Source of the DNA: Celeribacter persicus
GTDB taxonomy: Bacteria > Pseudomonadota > Alphaproteobacteria > Rhodobacterales > Rhodobacteraceae
Assembly: GCF_003050785.1 (NCBI RefSeq)
Contig: NZ_QAOH01000003.1
Location: 62,001-126,000 of the forward strand
DNA: 64,000 nt
Direction: 5' to 3'
Position 1 is the stretch's first letter. Each line of letters starts with the position of its first letter. This document shows positions 60,299 to 64,000 of the stretch, one piece after another. Under the pieces are notes generated by a model. The model was not told the DNA's origin. It did not search any database and worked only from the letters and a program-made list of their open reading frames with translations. The position numbers and the translations under genes are program-made.

Positions 60299-60858
60299 TG
60301 CGGATCATCGCCGGAAAGTTTCGCGGGCTGGCGCTTGCTTCGGTGGGAAAGGGCGACGCGGGTGCGCATCTGCGCCCGACCACCGACCGCGTGCGCGAAA
60401 GCCTGTTCAACGTCCTGATGGGCGGAAAATACGGTGATCCGATCACGGATATGCGGGTTCTGGACCTGTTTGCCGGCACCGGCGCTCTGGGTCTTGAGGC
60501 TCTTTCGCGTGGAGCCTCTCATGTCACATTTGTTGATGATGGACGTAAATCCCAAGAGTTAATCCAGAAGAATATCAAAATCTGCAAATCAAATGCAGAA
60601 ACGAAGCTGATCCGCTCGGATGCTACGCGCCTACCCCGGAACCCCGATGCACCTTATGACCTGATCTTCCTCGACCCGCCCTATGCGAACGCTCTCGGAG
60701 AAAAGGCAATAGAGGCTGCCATGCAAGGTGGCTGGGTGGCGGAGACTGCGCTCATCGTCTGGGAAGACAGTGCAGCCATTACCCCGCCCGAAGGACTGGT
60801 GCTTCTGGACACACGCAAATATGGCGATACGAAAATCAATTTCCTGGAACCCGCATGA
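60298..60858 (+). CDS. rsmD: 16S rRNA m2G966 methyltransferase RsmD
   Basis: A 186-residue protein. MRIIAGKFRGLALASV, LRPTTDRVRESLFNVL, VLDLFAGTGALGLEALSRGASHVTFVDD (SAM loop) and the catalytic DLIFLDPPYA are all RsmD signatures. It methylates G966 in the 30S subunit. Its ATG overlaps the reductase stop, and the next gene starts in an ATGA overlap. Confidence 0.96.
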   Translation: MRIIAGKFRGLALASVGKGDAGAHLRPTTDRVRESLFNVLMGGKYGDPITDMRVLDLFAGTGALGLEALSRGASHVTFVDDGRKSQELIQKNIKICKSNAETKLIRSDATRLPRNPDAPYDLIFLDPPYANALGEKAIEAAMQGGWVAETALIVWEDSAAITPPEGLVLLDTRKYGDTKINFLEPA

Positions 60859-61502
60859 CACCGAAAGCCGTGATCTTCGATTGTGACGGGGTGATCGTCG
60901 ACAGCGAACCGCCCCTGCTCGCCTTCCTGCAAAAGGACTTCGCGCGCTTCGGGCTTGATGTTTCCCTGCACGATCTTGAAACCCAATATGTCGGCGGGAC
61001 GATGAAGCTGGTGGGCGAACGCGCTCGCGCTTCCGGCGCTGACCTGCCAAAGAATTGGGAGGTGGACGTTTACCCCCGCGTCTTCGAAATGCTGCGCGCG
61101 GGCGTCCCGCTGATCCCCGGCATCGAAGCCGCATTCGACGCACTGGATGCGGCGGGCATTCCCTATGCGGTCGGCTCCAATGGGCCTATGGAGAAGATGG
61201 ATGTCACGCTCGGCGCGCATCCCAAGGTTTTCGCCCGCCTGAAAGGCCGCATCCATTCGGCCCACACCCATGGCACGGCCAAACCGGAGCCGGAACTCTT
61301 CCTGATCGCTGCAGCCCAACTTGGGGTCACGCCTGAAACCTGCATCGTGATCGACGACAGCCCGTCCGGCTGCATCGCAGCGCGTCGAGCGGGTATGCGC
61401 TGTTTTGGCTTCGACCGTCACGGCGACGGTGCGCGCCTGATCGCGGAAGGGGCAGAACACCTCTCCGACATGCACGACCTCGTTAACCAGCTCGGCCTCT
61501 AA
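60855..61502 (+). CDS. HAD-superfamily phosphatase (subfamily IA)
   Basis: A 215-residue protein. Motif I is FDCDGVIVDSEP (nucleophile Asp and acid Asp), motif II VGSNGP, motif III the Lys of GTAKPEPELF, and motif IV VIDDSPSGCIAARRAGM. The cap domain is the helical type of beta-phosphoglucomutase/phosphatase relatives. The substrate is likely a small sugar phosphate or nucleotide. ATGA overlap with rsmD; a terminator follows. Confidence 0.92.
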   Translation: MTPKAVIFDCDGVIVDSEPPLLAFLQKDFARFGLDVSLHDLETQYVGGTMKLVGERARASGADLPKNWEVDVYPRVFEMLRAGVPLIPGIEAAFDALDAAGIPYAVGSNGPMEKMDVTLGAHPKVFARLKGRIHSAHTHGTAKPEPELFLIAAAQLGVTPETCIVIDDSPSGCIAARRAGMRCFGFDRHGDGARLIAEGAEHLSDMHDLVNQLGL

Positions 61503-61528
61503 TTCTTCTTGGTCAAATACTCACAAAG

Positions 61529-61552
61529 AAAAGCCGCCCGAAGGCGGCTTTT
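61529..61552. terminator. Bidirectional terminator between the HAD phosphatase and dctP-like genes
   Basis: AAAAGCCGCC-CGAA-GGCGGCTTTT (61529-61552), a perfect stem with U-runs on both strands, sits between convergent genes. Confidence 0.95.
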
Positions 61553-61571
61553 CCATTCAATATCACAGATT

Positions 61572-62657
61572 TTACTCCGTGGTGATCTTATATGCCGCCC
61601 CGTTGGCATCGACCCAGGGCGCCGCGTCATAAGCGTGCTCCATCGCCGCTTTCACATCGGCCACGAGTTTCTCCCCGTCGAAACCTTTCTCATCCATTTC
61701 GGCGATCCAGTCGGCCACGACCTCATCGCCTAGTTCATAAATCTTCGCGGTTTCCGCTTCGCTCAACACGTTCACCGCATTGTCGCTGTCTGCGATGACT
61801 TTCACGCCATCCTCGTCACCCATGTCATAGGCCACACCGGACCAGCGCGAGGCCATCAGGCCGGAATTGCGGTCGATCACCTCTTTCAGGTCATCGGGCA
61901 GGCTGTCGTATCTCGCCTTGTTCATCGCCCAGAGGAAATAGAGGTTATAGAAGGACCGGTTCCCCGCCACATCGGTTTCCGCGTCGGTCAGTTCGTCGAG
62001 CTTCAGCGACGGCGACATGGCGAAGGTGATGATCCCCCCGTCCAACACGCCCTTGGACAGCGCTTCGGGAAAGGCTGGCACCGGCAGGCCCACCGGAGTC
62101 GCCCCCATTTTTTCCAGCAGAAGCGTCGAGGTCCGCGTTGGCGCACGCAGTTTCAGCCCCTTAAAATCCTCGACCTTGCGGATCGGTTCACCTTTCTTGT
62201 GGACCAGTCCTTCGCCATGGGTGTGGGCGGCCAGAATGTGAATGTCCGCGAAATCGTCGAGCAGATGTTCCTGAGTGAACTCCCATGCGGCCATGGAGGA
62301 CAGTTCCGCCGATTTCAGCGAAAGGAACGGCAGTTCGATCGCCTCGGTTTCCGGGAAACGGCCCGGTTGATAGCCCGGAATGATCCAGCCCCCGTCGATC
62401 GCACCGTCACGGATCAGATCGTACTGATCCGGCGCGTTACCGCCGAGCTGCATCAATGGGTAGATCTCGATCTTGATGCGACCGCCACTGTCCTTCTCGA
62501 CCTTGCGCGCCCAGGGCTCCATAAAATAGGTCGCGGACCCGGCTTTCGGCGAGACGAAATGCTGGAAACGGAGCGTGACCTCCTGCGCCGCGAGCGACAG
62601 GGGGCCGCTGGCCGTGACAAATGCCGCAAGCGCGACGGTTTTCAGAAAGGATGTCAT
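61572..62657 (-). CDS. TRAP transporter solute-binding protein, DctP family
   Basis: A 361-residue periplasmic protein. The signal peptide is MTSFLKTVALAAFVTASGPLSLAAQ. VTLRFQHFVSPKAGSATYFMEPWARKVEKDSGGRIKIEIYP and LKLRAPTRTSTLLLEKMGATPVGLPVPAFPEALSKGVLDGG are the DctP core with the substrate carboxylate Arg. GAGGAGG stands eight bases before ATG 62657. No dctQ or dctM gene follows, since the gene downstream is convergent, so its membrane partners are elsewhere. The substrate is unknown. Confidence 0.93.
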   Translation of the reverse strand: MTSFLKTVALAAFVTASGPLSLAAQEVTLRFQHFVSPKAGSATYFMEPWARKVEKDSGGRIKIEIYPLMQLGGNAPDQYDLIRDGAIDGGWIIPGYQPGRFPETEAIELPFLSLKSAELSSMAAWEFTQEHLLDDFADIHILAAHTHGEGLVHKKGEPIRKVEDFKGLKLRAPTRTSTLLLEKMGATPVGLPVPAFPEALSKGVLDGGIITFAMSPSLKLDELTDAETDVAGNRSFYNLYFLWAMNKARYDSLPDDLKEVIDRNSGLMASRWSGVAYDMGDEDGVKVIADSDNAVNVLSEAETAKIYELGDEVVADWIAEMDEKGFDGEKLVADVKAAMEHAYDAAPWVDANGAAYKITTE

Positions 62658-62797
62658 GAACAAGCCTCCTCGCTTGGCGGCCCCATCGGCGACCGCAACC
62701 GGATGAATGATGCTGTTAGCTAATCCAGCCGGGATAGGCACACAACATCCGAAGGCGAAGTTTTCTCTGACCCTTTGGTCAGGCTTTTGAAATCATG

Positions 62798-62830
62798 GCA
62801 AAAGCAAAAGGCGGGACATCGCCCGCCTTT
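62798..62830 (-). terminator. Rho-independent terminator of map
   Basis: Read on the minus strand, AAAGGCGGG and CCCGCCTTT (62822-62830 and 62807-62815) form a perfect 9-bp stem with a six-base loop, followed by TGCTTTTG. It lies about 30 bases after the map stop. Confidence 0.88.
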
Positions 62831-62857
62831 GACACGTCACATGGGTTTCAAGACCGT

Positions 62858-63673
62858 TCAGACCTTGTAGGTCGGATGGAACAGGTTGCCCGGAGAGAGG
62901 GTGAAAATCTCGCATCCCGTGGCGGTCACGCCGATGGAATGCTCGTATTGCGCGGAGAGAGATTTGTCCCGCGTCACGGCGGTCCAGTCATCGGACAGCA
63001 CCTTGGTCTCCGGACGGCCAAGGTTAACCATCGGCTCAATGGTGAAGAACATGCCTTCTTCAAGTACCGGCCCTGTCCCCGGACGCCCGTAGTGCAGCAC
63101 ATTCGGCGGCGCATGGAACACCCGGCCAAGCCCGTGACCGCAGAAATCGCGCACGACCGACATGCGGTTGCTTTCGACATAGGTCTGGATCGCGTGACCG
63201 ATGTCGCCAAAGGTATTGCCCGGCTTCACCGCTTCAATGCCGATCATCAGGCTGTCATAGGTCACCTGCAACAACCGCTCCGCCTTGCGCGACAGTTTGC
63301 CCGCAACATACATGCGCGAGGTGTCGCCGAACCAGCCGTCCTTGATCACCGTCACGTCGATATTGAGGATATCGCCGTCCTTGAGCGTCTTGTGCCCGGG
63401 AATACCGTGACAGACGACATGGTTCACGGAAATGCAGGAGGCGTGTTTGTACCCCTTGTAGCCGATGGTGGCCGAGGTCGTGCCAAGTTCCACCACACGG
63501 CGTTCGATGAAAGCATCAAGCTCCTCGGTCGAGACACCGGGCACCACGAGCGGCGCCACCTCGTCGAGAATCTGCGCCGCGACCTGCCCGGCCGCGAGCA
63601 TGCCGGCATAATCGGCGTCCTCGTAGATGCGAATTCCGTCTTTGGTGATGCGGCCGCGATGCGTCTCGTCCAA
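62858..63673 (-). CDS. map: Methionine aminopeptidase, type I (TTG start)
   Basis: A 271-residue protein. It contains ISVNHVVCHGIPGHKTLKDGDILNIDVTVIKDGWFGDTSRMY (substrate His, first metal Asp pair), FCGHGLGRVFHAPPNVLHYGRPG (metal His) and EEGMFFTIEPMVNLG and QYEHSIGVT (metal Glu pair), the full type I ligand set. It removes N-terminal Met. No ATG or GTG exists in frame upstream within the open stretch. TTG 63673 follows GGAG at eight-base spacing and gives LDETHRGRITKDGIRIYE, the expected N terminus. Confidence 0.94.
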   Translation of the reverse strand: MDETHRGRITKDGIRIYEDADYAGMLAAGQVAAQILDEVAPLVVPGVSTEELDAFIERRVVELGTTSATIGYKGYKHASCISVNHVVCHGIPGHKTLKDGDILNIDVTVIKDGWFGDTSRMYVAGKLSRKAERLLQVTYDSLMIGIEAVKPGNTFGDIGHAIQTYVESNRMSVVRDFCGHGLGRVFHAPPNVLHYGRPGTGPVLEEGMFFTIEPMVNLGRPETKVLSDDWTAVTRDKSLSAQYEHSIGVTATGCEIFTLSPGNLFHPTYKV

Positions 63674-63741
63674 GGGTCCAACTCCATTGTCTTTCCCGGC
63701 CCATATAAGCCTTTCGATAAGAAAGGACCAGTGCCGGAGGG

Positions 63742-64000
63742 TTAAAGCGCGCGCACAGGGGTTGCGTTGAAAGTCACCGCCTCGGGTGTCGCCCTGACCG
63801 GGAAGACCATGATCTCGACACCTGCCGCCTTTGCCTCACGCTCAGCCTCGGCATAGACCGGATCAATATCGGAGGCGGGCGCAAAGCGGGCGCAATCGTC
63901 GCGCGAAACGAGATAGAGCATCACGGCGCGGTCGCCCTCGGCCACCCGCGCGGCCAGTTCGCCAAGATGTTTGGCGCCGCGTGCGGTCCTGGCATCCGGG
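63742..64000 (-). CDS. sfsA: Sugar fermentation stimulation protein SfsA, C-terminal part (5' end outside window)
   Basis: The frame enters from the right edge as DARTARGAKHLGELAARVAEGDRAVMLYLVSRDDCARFAPASDIDPVYAEAEREAKAAGVEIMVFPVRATPEAV. This is the typical SfsA C-terminal half (GxKHLxEL, F-x-A-D-IDPxY). SfsA proteins are nucleic-acid-binding or nuclease-like, with a role in sugar metabolism regulation. About 85 residues are visible. It lies 68 bases upstream of map on the same strand. Confidence 0.9.
   Translation of the reverse strand, partial: PDARTARGAKHLGELAARVAEGDRAVMLYLVSRDDCARFAPASDIDPVYAEAEREAKAAGVEIMVFPVRATPEAVTFNATPVRAL

Overview
The window is chromosomal DNA of a high-GC alphaproteobacterium. 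Gene content and order point to the Rhodobacterales (Roseobacter/Celeribacter-like): three tandem peptide deformylase genes before fmt, a CbiG-CobJ fusion, CobN, CobW and CobO scattered with housekeeping genes, and glnK-amtB. This placement is inferred from protein character only. Coding density is very high, and many genes are coupled by ATGA, TGATG or TTGA overlaps. I see no rRNA, tRNA, CRISPR array, insertion sequence or prophage.

Layout. 1-6.1 kb: 3' end of a methyltransferase, rnhA, a TRIC-like channel, three small membrane proteins, fmt with three deformylase paralogues (one apparently dead), and a MalY/PatB C-S lyase. 6.3-13 kb: a tightly packed minus-strand cobalamin operon (small HPGH membrane protein, CbiX-type chelatase, cobH, cobL, cobI, cbiG-cobJ fusion, cobM). 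13.3-19.1 kb: glutathionyl-hydroquinone reductase, receiver protein, DUF1636-cobC-cobD, a MltB-like transglycosylase, and a siderophore-interacting protein whose frame continues past a TGA. 19.4-23 kb: smc and a 31-codon membrane ORF. 23.2-29.6 kb: an AdoCbl riboswitch, a lone CbiM permease, cobW, a small opposing gene, cobN (apparently starting at ATA) and a GNAT gene. 29.6-36.9 kb: lipoprotein, MOSC protein, a ten-helix membrane protein behind an ATTC-N8-GAAT operator, lrgAB, cobO with a flavin reductase, a VOC protein, and a split MnmC pair. 36.9-45.8 kb: DMT exporter, lytic transglycosylase, dapA, K+ channel, smpB, a mercaptopyruvate sulfurtransferase/aminotransferase pair, rhodanese, and a lambda-endolysin-like secreted protein. 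45.9-51.6 kb: amtB-glnK, a class A PBP, mlaC-mlaA. 51.8-58.5 kb: a seven-gene run beginning with a type I secretion ABC/HlyD pair. 58.5-64 kb: peroxiredoxin, ferredoxin reductase, rsmD, HAD phosphatase, TRAP binding protein, map, and the 3' end of sfsA.

Function. The main theme is de novo cobalamin synthesis, split over three or four loci: corrin ring methylation and rearrangement (cobI, cobJ, cobM, cobL, cobH), cobalt uptake and insertion (cbiM, cobW, cobN, CbiX-like), adenosylation (cobO) and aminopropanol attachment (cobC, cobD). Not in this window are cobA, cobG/cobZ, cobF, cobK, cobB, cobQ, cobS/T and cobU. The mix of aerobic-route (CobN, CobL) and anaerobic-route (CbiG, CbiX) parts is a notable property.

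The most novel-looking non-coding signal is a pair of ~118-120 bp dyad elements (6154-6273 and 50090-50207), both exactly centred on CATATG. They share conserved blocks at identical spacing, but their stems have changed sequence while keeping the ability to pair. All comparisons were made by eye.
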